From positions 111,867,529 through 111,931,528 of the forward strand of contig CM069432.1 in the NCBI GenBank assembly GCA_035610365.1: a stretch of DNA of 64,000 nt. The letters run 5' to 3'. Position 1 is the stretch's first letter; every line of letters starts with the position of its first letter. A program made the translations under genes and the position numbers. Under the pieces are notes generated by a model, which saw only the letters and a list, made by a program, of their open reading frames with translations, was not told the origin of the DNA and did no database searches. This document shows, piece by piece, positions 36,670-46,869 of the stretch. The stretch comes from Aquatica leii (taxonomy: Eukaryota > Arthropoda > Insecta > Coleoptera > Lampyridae).

Positions 36670-36723
36670 ATGGCTGAAGATGGAAAAGTGTTGTTATTGT
36701 ATCTAAAAACTCCGAAAGATCAG
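36670..36723 (+). CDS. Candidate first coding exon, 18 codons, unknown gene
   Basis: ATG at 36670 opens MAEDGKVLLLYLKTPKDQ and the frame ends at CAG|GTATGT, a strong 5' splice site, in phase 0. An upstream in-frame ATG at 36655 would add five residues (MYKQI). The peptide is unlike the AT-noise frames around it: acidic start, hydrophobic LLLYL core, Lys/Pro/Asp end. The following exon could not be found, the product is unknown, and the exon may belong to a host gene or an unrecognised transposon. Chance is not excluded. Confidence 0.3.
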
Positions 36724-37954
36724 GTATGTTTTGTTTACGATATAAATTGAAAGTTCTAACTTGTATCAGAAAAACTGAATTAAGTACATTATAATGTTTA
36801 CTTACGCTACCTACGTTCTAACATTATCATTGTTTAAGAAAACCAATTTGTTAATTAAATATATACAGGGTTCGCCATTACTTCGGCCTCGGTTTCTAGT
36901 GACTTTGTATAAATGTCAGCATAAAACGTTCAGTACTGTATTCATTTCTATTAAAAAGCTGAATGCATTAAAAATATTTTTGTTTATACACGGTGTTTAT
37001 AACTATGTAGCATTTCTTATATTAAAACTTTTTATTAAATTGTGTAATAATTATAAACCCACCGTAACAATTAAACGAGCTTGTTTTTTATTTTACATCG
37101 TAATAAAATTATAAAATCACAAACTTAAGGTTGGGATTTCTATGTATTTTATATAGCACTTGCGCGTGCACGGGGCACAGAAAATCTCAAAAAATATTAG
37201 TTGTAAGAACACAAAAATGTGTTCCTATGAAAAAGGAATGTTGTCGCCATCATGTAAGGTATCTTAAAATCTTGAAAAAATTATTTTTTTGCATAAAAAA
37301 AGGTCACAAAGTAAGCAATATTTTTCAATGATATTTTTCTACTTCTTTTGTAAACTATGCTTATACTATTGAAAAAAGGAAATTACAAAACAGCTTAGGG
37401 GAAGATGTAAATCTTTTACTTTCATTTGAGGGTTTACTTTTGTAGTTACGTTAGGTGTTTTTAAGTGGTTCTGTTCCCAGTGAAATATATTAACGATTAT
37501 ACTGCAATGTCATTAAGGTCGGAAATTGAACATATAAAACGCCAACTTCAGTTAAAAAGTAGCTACCGACACACAAATTTTTAATTTATCAGTAATAATA
37601 AGTTCATCCATTATAACGCAGATAGCGCTGTAAACAGTCGATGACGCGCCTTGAATATTATATTTCAGTACTTATATTTATTAGTAAAAATAAGTTTTGA
37701 TCCGTAGCAGTATGTTATTATACAAGATCTCAATTTAGCTTGAGTTTACACTTTTAACAATTTACAATACGCGCATTTAGCAAACACGTCACAATTGAGT
37801 TCGATCAAGATCTTGGTTAGAAACAAAGCTAAATTTTAACGTGATTTAGCAGACATTGATTACAATTTTAATTTACGAATTGGTATTTCTGTATACTAGT
37901 ATAATAGTATAAGAAACATATTTTTATTTTTCTTAGAAACAAAAGAAAATATAG
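36724..37954. other. No supported gene
   Basis: This would be intron or intergenic sequence if the candidate exon is real. The 106-codon frame at 36794-37114 is not recognised and has AT-noise composition. Confidence 0.35.
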
Positions 37955-38402
37955 TGCATACCGCTTATTGGAATTACGGATAATGTTATCAATCGGATAA
38001 TGCTATTACGTCATTAAAGAACACGCTGGACGTAGATTACTACATAGAAAAAACGTTGTTTATAGTAATCGTAATTTCGGTTTATGTTATCAATTTTTTT
38101 CTTAGGTTTGTTCCTATACATGAACAATAACATATTTTGTATGAATTTTTTTGCTGAATTTTTGCAATACGCATTTTACGCTTAAACATCTGAAAACACG
38201 TTATCTTCGAGAATTAACTTGGAAAGCATGTGCGTTTTTAGAATAATATAGCTTCTAATTTTTAAGAAGTATTGTATAGTTAATCACATATATGGTATAT
38301 GTATTTATTGCTTTCTAATAAATAAACATTTGTTTTTTGTCTGAATTTTGAATAATGCTATCATTCTCTTATTGTTATCAAGTTCCAACGCGATTCTATT
38401 GG
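37955..38402. repeat. Possible pogo/Tigger-like MITE remnant
   Basis: GGATAATGTTATCAATCGG and GGATAATGCTATTACG near 37980, and AATAATGCTATCATTC with TTGTTATCAAGTTCC near 38350, are the paired GATAATG-TATC words seen in some pogo-type termini. Exact ends and a TA duplication were not found. Confidence 0.3.
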
Positions 38403-38618
38403 GCGGCGCGCACTCTAGTAACACTACAAAAGGCACATATGAAATATAAACGACGGTTTTCACACTTTAAACTGTTACGCTATTAGATTTTCTTAGTTTA
38501 AACAGAATTGAATTTTTCCAAATGTCTGTATTATGTAATTATCTGTTACACAATGTCAATTCGGAAAATTTTTAAATAAATTATCTGAATCGAATAGATT
38601 AATAAATGCATTATAAGT
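38403..38618. other. Short spacer, nothing recognised
   Basis: It contains a GC-rich blip (GGGCGGCGCGC, 38401-38411) and otherwise AT-rich DNA. Confidence 0.4.
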
Positions 38619-39591
38619 CTATCTCAGATAGCATGTAAACTTACAGCAAGTTTGCTTTCAGCTTGCTTTTTCCTTGCCAAGTTTACGAATCTTGCTGCAA
38701 GTTTACAGCAATATTGGTAATATTGGCAACTTTGACGACACACGCTTGAAAAATTTGAGTAGCTTGCTGCAAACTTGCAGAAAACTTTTTTTTTCAAATT
38801 TACAGTACGCCGGCGTAAACGCATAAATACCGGCGCACGTCTCGCCATTTTTATGTTAATAAAAGTCATGTCTGTCATTTACAAGGTGTTTGTCTAACAC
38901 ATTATTATTTAGTTCTGTGTTTACTCATCGTATACTTTTTAGGTGAGTATTATTGCATTTTATTTCACTTATTCGTTTTTATCTTAGGTTTGTATACAAC
39001 AGGTGGAAATGGAACATAATTAAAACAAATAGACAATACCTAATGAAGTTGTAACTAGTTTGTAGAAACAAGTCTTTATTTAATTACAATATTAGTAAGC
39101 AAAATAATTTTTTGTTTTTCTTTGTACTTTTCTTCAAAGTACAGCGATATTACTGAAAGATTGACGAATTTCCATGACAAGCAACGTTAATATGTCTGTA
39201 AGTAATTAAGTCTTGCGATAACATGTTTCAATAGCATTTTTACAAATTTTAAACTTTGCGATGACAGGGGACTGTAACGTTTCTGCAAATTCAAATTTTG
39301 TCATAACAAGACGTAACAATATTGCTGCAAGTTTGTCGAAACAAGATTGTCACAAGCTTGTTATTGTTTTCTTAGTCAACTTGCTGCAAGTCTCCAAACT
39401 TGTCATGACAATATTGCTGCAAGTTTGTCGAGACAAGATTGTCACAAGCTTGTTATTGGTTTCTTAATCAACTTGTAGCAAACGTGCTGCAAGTCTCCAA
39501 ACTTATCACGACAATATTGCTGCAAGTTTTATAGTTGTCACGACAAGTTTGATGCAATCTTGATACAAGCTCACGTTGCTATTTGGGATAG
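38619..39591. mobile_element. 973-bp TIR element built from iterated TTGCTGCAAG/GACAAG words
   Basis: The left end CTATCTCAGATAGCA and the right end, on the other strand, CTATCCCAAATAGCA form 15-bp TIRs with two mismatches, and similarity continues weakly inward. The interior carries many near-palindromic words (TTGCTGCAAG, CTTGC, GTCACAAGC, GTCGAGACAAG). Those near the left end are in one orientation and those near the right in the other. A tandem array sits at 39317-39560. No transposase is encoded; the open frames at 38624-38878 and 39261-39467 just translate the repeats. The superfamily is not known to me. Confidence 0.7.
39317..39560. repeat. Tandem array, 92 and 103 bp units
   Basis: Units begin CAATATTGCTGCAAG at 39317, 39409 and 39512. 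The second unit has a short insertion (GTAGCAAACG), which accounts for the difference in length. The third is partial. The array lies inside the 38619-39591 element. Confidence 0.85.
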
Positions 39592-42241
39592 AGCTATTTT
39601 TTCCAAATAGCATATAACTTGATAATTTTCGAAAAGGGTTGTTCGACCGAAACACGTTAATTCATAATTACTATTAAATGTTTAATTTTCGATTTCTAGG
39701 GAATTTCCAAAGTGTTAACTAAATAGGTAAGTATGCATATGCAGCGTGTTTCTAAAATAAGACTGCAAACTCACGAAGTAGTTTCCTTAAGGCGTTAAAT
39801 GAAAAATTTTCCATGTCGAATGTTCGAACGTATTTAAATTACAATTAATCACTCTTTTCCAAAACAAGCTCGTCGATAATTAATTTTATTGCGAAGCAAA
39901 ATTGAATATGGCTAATAACCTAAGTATGCGGCTTCCTTAAAAAATGTTTATTAAATAAAAAGTATTGTCAACATGCATTCTTATCAGTCTTACAACAGTA
40001 CCATCCGTTGTTGTATAACGGCGAGTTTATGTAAAAAATGTTTCATCATTTCATTGTAGCAATGGAGCCACTTTACTGTATTTGATATCTTTCCTTGTCT
40101 TAAGGTACTTCTCACTGGACTAAATCCCGGCCTTCATGGAACAAAGGAAACGTTGCAACAATCACATGGGAGACATAAACATATGGAGGATAAACGTTAT
40201 ACAAAAAGATTATCTGTCTGGTATAAATTTATTTAACCACTTGACAAAATTTGTCTTGTAAACTTAACACAAGTCAAGATGGAAGCTTGCATGTCGCTTC
40301 GCATTCAAACGAAAATTATCTTATCACTGCGAATTTACAAAAAACCTAAAAGTTTCAAACCATGGCATCTAACGTTGTAAAATTACTACAGCACCAACTA
40401 AACAAGAATAAAATTTTATGCCAACGCATAAAATAAGATGCGATGTTCTATTTAAATAAATGCATTTTTTCCTGTTTAAAGTTTATTAAATTTGAGAATA
40501 TACCGGAAAAATCGCAAATTTAAAATGAAGAATATTATATTAAATTACTGCTTATAAAATTCAATTTATTTGTGTGAGTTTTTGTAACTAACAAAACTAT
40601 ATACACATCTTTACAATTTTTGTATTTTTTTTTTATAGTTAGCAATACAGCAATAAACGTTTACTATTACATATATTACTGAGTTGCAAAAATAGTTATT
40701 TGCTTAAATTCAGAATTAAATTTATTGCTGCTATTTCAAATTGATTTTGATAGGAGTACAAATTTTATCTTAAATATGAGGATATTTCGTTTCTACTAAA
40801 GTAACTTATTTATTAATTCTATTAAATTTATATCATAAATGATTTATACATACATGAAATCTTCTATTTCAAAGTCAACTTAATGTAGTTTTTTGTTTGT
40901 GATATCAATATCCTTTTTTAACAAATACAAACTTCTTAACATCTTAAAATAACTTTGCGGTTTCATATCCTTAAACTTCGTTAAGTGTATCTTAAAATAC
41001 GTTGTAGCAATTAATCATTTGAGTAATTTTTATGTGTCGAAAGAAATACTATTTTGAGTTTTCAAAACCCTTGGCTTTACAAATATAGACATTAAACCGC
41101 AATCATTATGATTTGTTCATTTTTAAATTCGTCTTTGTTAACTAATTGTAATTTAGGCGTGTGCGCAAACCAAAATTGGCAAGAGTTTCTTGTAAAATAA
41201 TAAACTATTTCTTTCATTTATAACAGCTGAAATTACTTTATTGAATATTATCTTTAAGTTTATGCTATTCTAACAACTTTTTTTAAAAAATACACGATCA
41301 AATCGATTTGTATTTTTGTGTCAATTATTGCATATTATAAAAAAAAATTAAAATTAGGAATAAGATATTACTTTATAAGTATCTATATAATTAGATTTTA
41401 CTTCAGATATTATTGATACAATATTAAATGTTGAATGGACGTAATAGAGACTAAGTAAGAAACGAGATTCATTAATATAATTATTTAAAATAATTTTGTT
41501 AGACATAAATGTTTTAAAGTATAAACACACACAAGATGAAATGCTACTGTTTTGATTACAGTATTTGTAAAACCATTATGAATAAAATGGGTAGTTTACA
41601 GCTACCAAAACAGTTAAAACAACAGTTTCCGATTTTGCGACCACACAGGTGTCTCGGTTGGAATATAAATAGAATTGTAGAACATCCCTTAAATGCTAAA
41701 AAGTTATTGAGCTGATGTTATTTAGTAATGTAAATCAAATATACCTACATTAGAGCTTGTAAAACTAATTTTAAATTTTCTAAATAAAAGCAATATTTAT
41801 TGCAACTATATTATATATTTACATTTATGTATACCAGAATGTATTTGTTGTTTCTTATACAATATAGGTATCTAAAGTTAAACTTTTTCCAAACAACTTG
41901 TTCTAACAAAAATTAGAAATAAACAATGCTCTAAAATTTATATTTTGTTTCCCTATATTAAATACTTTAAAAACAAATTAACTGTTTATACAATATTTTT
42001 AAACTTTTTACACTACTTCATATCACAAAATCATATTTATTCTTCTTAAATAAATTTAAATTATTTACATTTGTAAACCGTCTTTGACAGTTTTTTGAGA
42101 CGTTGGGGACCTCGTAGTCTCTGTTCGAAGAATAAAATGTTGTATTCAATTCGTTACATAAATAACTATTTTTTTGCAAAAATTGTGTTTTCATTTTTTA
42201 TTTTAAATTTTTTTCTATAATTAGTTATTTGATTTTTTTAA
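39592..42241. other. 2.6 kb of AT-rich DNA without supported genes
   Basis: No element or conserved frame was recognised. Confidence 0.45.
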
Positions 42242-42515
42242 TTAACACGTTAACTGCCATTAGAAGCACGCGTTCTTCACAAATGTTAAGTGTGTGTCAT
42301 GTGTTAGTGAACATTTAACTGGTGTGGCATAACGCTACTTCTCAATAACCTTGTATTCTTATGCGATATGTTTTTTTAGTAGTCTACAGAACTATTTCCT
42401 AGATTTAGCCCGTAGTTTACGTTACCTATGTGTATTAAAAACATAATATGTACCACAGTTTATTTATTATAATTTTTGTTTTATAAAGTACATACCTACA
42501 TACATACTTGACACC

Positions 42516-43180
42516 TTACTTACTAACTACAGACGTGCACGTTACAAAAACATGTAATACAATAAACTTTAATGCACCTAAGACATTTGAATCGAGAAAA
42601 AAGTGTTTTGTTTTATGCAACTTTCCTTTTACTATCTGAGGAATACTTGGAGTAACATTACATCTTCTTCTGTTTGAACTTAATATATCCTTTAAATAGC
42701 GACCTTCACGAGCACGTGGGTTGGATAGTTCCGTATTTGTAAGTCTAGGAAGAGTTACGCATTGGCTTATTAACTCTTTTTTGAAAAACGTGATAGTAAT
42801 TTTAGTATTTGTAATTTTTTGGTGTATTATATACGCATTTACTAGTGTCGACTCCAGAAAAAACATTGCAATTTTGCGGTACCACTTCGTAGATTTTTGT
42901 AGAGCGGTAGAATATGACTTTATTTGATCGGTAATGTCTATGAATCTTTTACTTTTGTTATAATTAGCAATAGAAGCTGGCTTTTGAACTACGCCACTTC
43001 TTTGACGCACTTTCAACATTTCGAGAGCATGTTTCTCTTTCCATTTACTGACTGTTATCCCGATGTTACTTTCTCTTTCAATGATCTCTTCCTTTTTCAA
43101 TTTTTCTCTTGTTACTTCCTTTGTATTGTGTTTTCTGTTTTGTCTTAAGGTACCAGATGTGTATTTTTGTTTAGTAACCT
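42516..43180 (-). pseudogene. piggyBac transposase, C-terminal part
   Basis: The minus-strand frame runs uninterrupted from the insertion junction: QKYTSGTLRQNRKHNTKEV, SNIGITVSKWKEKHALEML, then YNKSKRFIDITDQIKSY and STKWYRKIAMFFLESTLVNA, to a stop at 42516. The F-I-D-I-T-D-Q box holds the third catalytic Asp (and the nearby conserved Asp) of the DDE_Tnp_1_7 domain. S-x-K-W-Y-R-K and the following helix are the usual continuation. The Cys-rich C-terminal zinc domain seen in complete proteins is not recognisable (only VTCTSVV at the end), probably because of a late frame change. About 220 codons of a protein normally near 600. Confidence 0.88.
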
Positions 43181-44015
43181 CCCAGCAAACACAAAATTGA
43201 TAATGTTTAGTAACCGTTTCAAAACAAAAAATTTACGTTTCACTCTTGTTTCAAACATAAAAGAAACCTAAGTGCAATAAAATAGCTATAAGTCTATCGC
43301 TGTTTCACTAATTTGAATCAGTATAGTTTTGGTAGTTTAAATTCAAATCTGTTGCAAACTAAATGTTGCATTTGGCTTACGTTTTAAAAGCTTCGTTCTT
43401 GATTCGATACTAAATGATCAATAAATATATGATTTTTTTGTTTCAATAATGAACTAAAACAATTCTTTCGAATAATATAATAATACATTAGTTTTGGTTT
43501 TAAAATAAAACAATTATTAAATCGATATTTCGAATGCACGTTTCATTTTTTATTGTACAATACATTTGTTTAAATACAATATCACATTGAGTTTCAGTAG
43601 GTTTAAGTTTTCCAAATATCCAGATTATTTATCAATTATTTATTTTATATTGCAACTTTCTTTGATGTGGTCTTTTCACCGAAGCCTCAAAAACTGCATC
43701 AGTTACTGTCGGGTAGCAACTTTTAACCGCATCTGTAACGTAGAAATAAATATTTTATTTATATTTATTTTTTAACCAAAATAAACACAAACTTAATATA
43801 AAAATCACTATAGCAATCGGAAGAAAATTATAAAAACACTGAATACTTTTAGCTGCAAATAATCTTATAAAAAATTTGAAGAATTGAACTGTATTTAATG
43901 TATCATCCGATTTACGCAATTTTCTACCTTAACGCAACCATGTCTGTTAATTTGCTTTTTTTATACAAATTGAAACATGATACATAAAGAACAAAAATGA
44001 TGACAATATTGACTA

Positions 44016-45362
44016 CAGAGCGCCATAGGAAACAAAGTCCCCGAAAAATATCTGAACTAACTTTAACAATTTGAAGCGGTAAATGTTTCAACCAATCATA
44101 ATTAGCAAGTACCGTCCGCTTTAAAAATTAAATTACAATCAAAATTCCTTGATTGCGTTAGGTTTGTTTATATGTTTATATCCTGTTTTCTGAAAAATTC
44201 GTAGGATTTGTAAAGACTTTTTTAAACGCTGTTATTTGAACCAGATAAGTGTATTTATAACATTTTTTAAGTATAACTTTTGTAGCATAACCTCATTCAT
44301 TACTTTAAAATATGTATTTAATACCAGTGTTAATTCTACGAACAACATCTAATTTCTGATGGAGATTTTTTACATTACTTACTTTCTGTATTGTTTCAGC
44401 TGTTATTTATCAACATGAAATAAATTGATAAAAACCATTCATTCCGAAGCAACAAACATTAAAAATGTTGTGAAGTTTTTCGATAAACTCTCTCTTTAAA
44501 GAAGGCAACCAATCTAGCTGCTGTAGCAACGGGCAAAACAACCACATTTATAATAAAATCTGGAGTGAATCGATAACAAGCAGTAATAGAATTTTAAGAT
44601 CTCCGTCGACGAAAAGAAAAGTATTCTACAATAGTTTGAAAATAATGGAGTAATGACACCAAATAAAATGAGTAAAGTGTTAGTGAAACAATTTAATTAT
44701 ACGAAAACATTTGTAAACGAACTTCTTAAAAAACACGGGCATACAGTGTTACGTTTGCCATATCTTACCACTACGACTTAAATCCGATTGAGTTGACACG
44801 GAGTTTAGCAAAACATAAGATTACTATGAATAATATTACACAGAGTGGTCTGTAGATAAAAACCTTAGTGACAATGCATTTTCTGAGATAACTGTATCGG
44901 ACTGGGATAAACATCGTCAACATCTGAATCAGTTGGCACAAGAAATGTGACTGGATGTAACTGTCAAAAACCTGACGTTTATGATGAACACTGGATCATC
45001 TGACGATAAAAGTTGTAATGGAAATAACGAAAGTGACGATGATTGATTTTTTTATAATTGTGTTTTTCGAAGTAAATAAGTAATTTTTAGAATTACTTTT
45101 AGAAATATTTAATTATTATAATTTGTAATGCCTTACCTAATATTTTAGAAAAGTAAATGTGTAATTACAATTTATTTTAACAATATTGATGTCATAAAGT
45201 GTTTTTCTGAAATAAACTCAAACTTCAACAAGGTCTAATAATTATCTAGACGGGTAGCATATGAACAATTTAAATTTCCCACCAAAATACTTTTTAATTT
45301 GTGTGTACCAACAGTGACACCAGCCACGCCTTTCCGGGGACTTTGTTTATTCAGCTCAACTG
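44016..45362 (+). mobile_element. Tc1/mariner-type element nested in the CCCAG element
   Basis: The left end TA|CAGAGCGCCATAGG...AAACAAAGTCCCCG and the right end, on the other strand, TA|CAGTTGAGCTG...AAACAAAGTCCCCG are TIRs with TA on both sides (44014-44015, 45363-45364). The subterminal block CCACCAAAATACTTTTT near 45281 recurs at 19261. Length is 1347 bp. The transposase inside is an internally deleted remnant. Confidence 0.78.
44460..45046 (+). pseudogene. Tc1/IS630-like transposase, N-terminal helix region joined to C-terminal end
   Basis: Near 44465-44580 pieces of a DNA-binding helix-turn-helix are legible (NLAAVATGKTTTFIIKSGVN). From 44690 the frame NYTKTFVNELLKKHGHTVLR begins the catalytic C-terminal part. 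Then, across frame changes, DLNPIELTRSLAKHKITMNN gives the final catalytic Glu region, followed by SDWDKHRQHLNQLAQEM and an acidic tail ending NNESDDD at TGA (45044-45046). The middle with the first two catalytic aspartates is missing. The HGHTVLRLP and acidic-tail features tie it to the remnant at 26759-27535, so both belong to one family. Confidence 0.72.
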
Positions 45363-45847
45363 TACATTTATGGATTATTATAAAGTGTTTCGACCTACCG
45401 TTTATTGTTCCATTTCGTAATTTTACACACAGCATCACTTATCAAACTACAACCGAACAAGTAAAAAAAATATCAATTTGCAGCGTAAGCGTTGACGACA
45501 CTAATCCGGAGGATAGCAACGACTAATGCTGACTGATCACAAATTATTCGTTTTTACTAAAACGCTGTTTTGAAAATAATTCAATCTTATTTAATCGATC
45601 TTCAAACAATTCTGGTTATTCAAAAAATATTCGGTTTTAATAAATGAGTTTGTATGATTGCTGATTATTGGAAAAAATTGCAAGTACTGTAACGGTTTAA
45701 AAATGATTGTGAAAACTCGCAACTCTTTCAATTTATTCACTGTCAGTTATATGTAAATGAAATAAAAATGGAACTAACAAAAAACAACGTAATGAAACAA
45801 TTGTTTTAATTTTGTGACTGTAACAGTTTCAATCCGTGTTTACTGGG

Positions 45848-46190
45848 CTGTGTACTAATGTAACGCTTGTGTCAAAATTATCAGTGTATATTTTACGGCC
45901 AGCATCCAATAAATCATTTACTAAACCAAATACAACGTTGTCCGCAATAAACTTATTTACTTAGTTTTATCTTTACCACAGTATATTTGTAAATCGTAAC
46001 TGAATCTAAACAAAGTTTATATTCCAAACCAAACGTGTGCTTGTTGTTTTTATTATATTGTCTAAAGACAAACTACAGTTTTATTAACGCACAATTTTTT
46101 TTCTGGCATTATCACTTTGAAATTTGTGTTTGTCACAATTTTTATTATCACTGAAATGCAAATTAGCGACAAATAACAATCTCATCCATA
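45848..46190 (-). pseudogene. piggyBac transposase, middle part beyond the insertion
   Basis: The minus strand just outside the inserted element reads DNVVFGLVNDLLDAGRKIYT, then DNFDTSVTLVH up to the junction. L-L-D-x-G-x-x-x-Y-x-D-N-F-Y-T-S holds the second catalytic Asp of piggyBac transposases and directly precedes the CGT-x-R-x-N-R-K block found on the other side of the insertion. Further upstream are DLQIYCGKDKTK and MPEKKLCVNKTVV, the expected preceding blocks, in shifted frames. The first catalytic Asp position appears as Asn (LCVNKTVV). Upstream of about 46190 similarity is lost. Confidence 0.8.
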
Positions 46191-46869
46191 TAACAAGACA
46201 CAAAAATATTTTTATTTTTTGTTTATTTGTATCACCCCTCTTGTGAATCTTGGTTTTTGGGTTTATCGCCTTCTTTATTTATTTTCTGATAAGCGTATTG
46301 ATTTGTTTCTTAAACGGCCAAGTCCAGAATATTGTTTCTCTATAACTTTTATTTTCCAGGTTTTACATCCTGATTTCTAATTGCCACCCAATGACAGCAG
46401 AAAACTAGGTAAATGTGTCAAATATGTGTCAAATATGTCTAGTGAAATATGTATCACCGTTGCCAAGACAAAAATTCTAATAAAAATTTCCCTGCTGGAA
46501 AATAATGAACATTTTAAATTTACTAAATAATGTAAATATCGACAGAAATAGAGAAAATAGTATAAAACATTCGTTGCACAAGGCTATTCAAACACTTATC
46601 CATTCTGCAACTCTCTGCTTCGCAGCTCGTTGCAGAAACCTGAATGGGTGTTTGAATATTTTGCCTTCTCCAACTTATACTTTAATATACTATTATATGT
46701 GTGTATTAAAATTAATCTACAGGTTTTTTATCAATCATCTCAGACATTTCACTTTTAAAACTAGACTTGGGTGGGTTTTTTCTTGTGTTACAAGCCTCCT
46801 AGTATTTACCCAAACTCAATGCAACGTCAGTTTCAAGAACGATCTTTCTGGTTTAATTTTGAAATTCTG
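46191..46869. other. Spacer between piggyBac and BEL fossils
   Basis: A 121-codon plus-strand frame (46505-46870) reads into the BEL fossil, but its own sequence carries no motif I recognise. It may be the eroded 5' part of that fossil. Confidence 0.35.

Larger units (their letters stand above)
43181..45847. mobile_element. CCCAG-ended TIR element inserted in piggyBac
   Basis: The left end CCCAGCAAACACAAAATTGA and the right end, on the other strand, CCCAGTAAACACGGATTGAA are TIRs matching at 16 of 20 positions. The piggyBac reading stops at the left end and resumes at the right end, fixing both borders. CT stands outside each end (43179-43180 and 45848-45849), so a 2-bp duplication is possible. 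Excluding the Tc1-like element inside it, the element is about 1.32 kb with no recognised transposase. It contains iterated GTTTC/GAAAC words. The superfamily is undetermined. Confidence 0.78.
42246..46190 (-). mobile_element. piggyBac-type element, split by a later insertion
   Basis: The 3' end has TTAA (42242-42245) followed by CACGTTAACTGCCATTAG, a typical piggyBac terminus, with the transposase on the minus strand. The coding region is interrupted exactly at 43181-45847 by a CCCAG-ended element and resumes beyond it. The 5' TIR was not found, so the element is truncated or its far end is beyond recognition; 46190 marks only the last recognisable coding trace. Confidence 0.82.

Noticed and set aside
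38624-39467. Open frames on both strands within the iterated-word element
   Set aside because: They are translations of the TTGCTGCAAG-type words and change with copy number; no domain is present.
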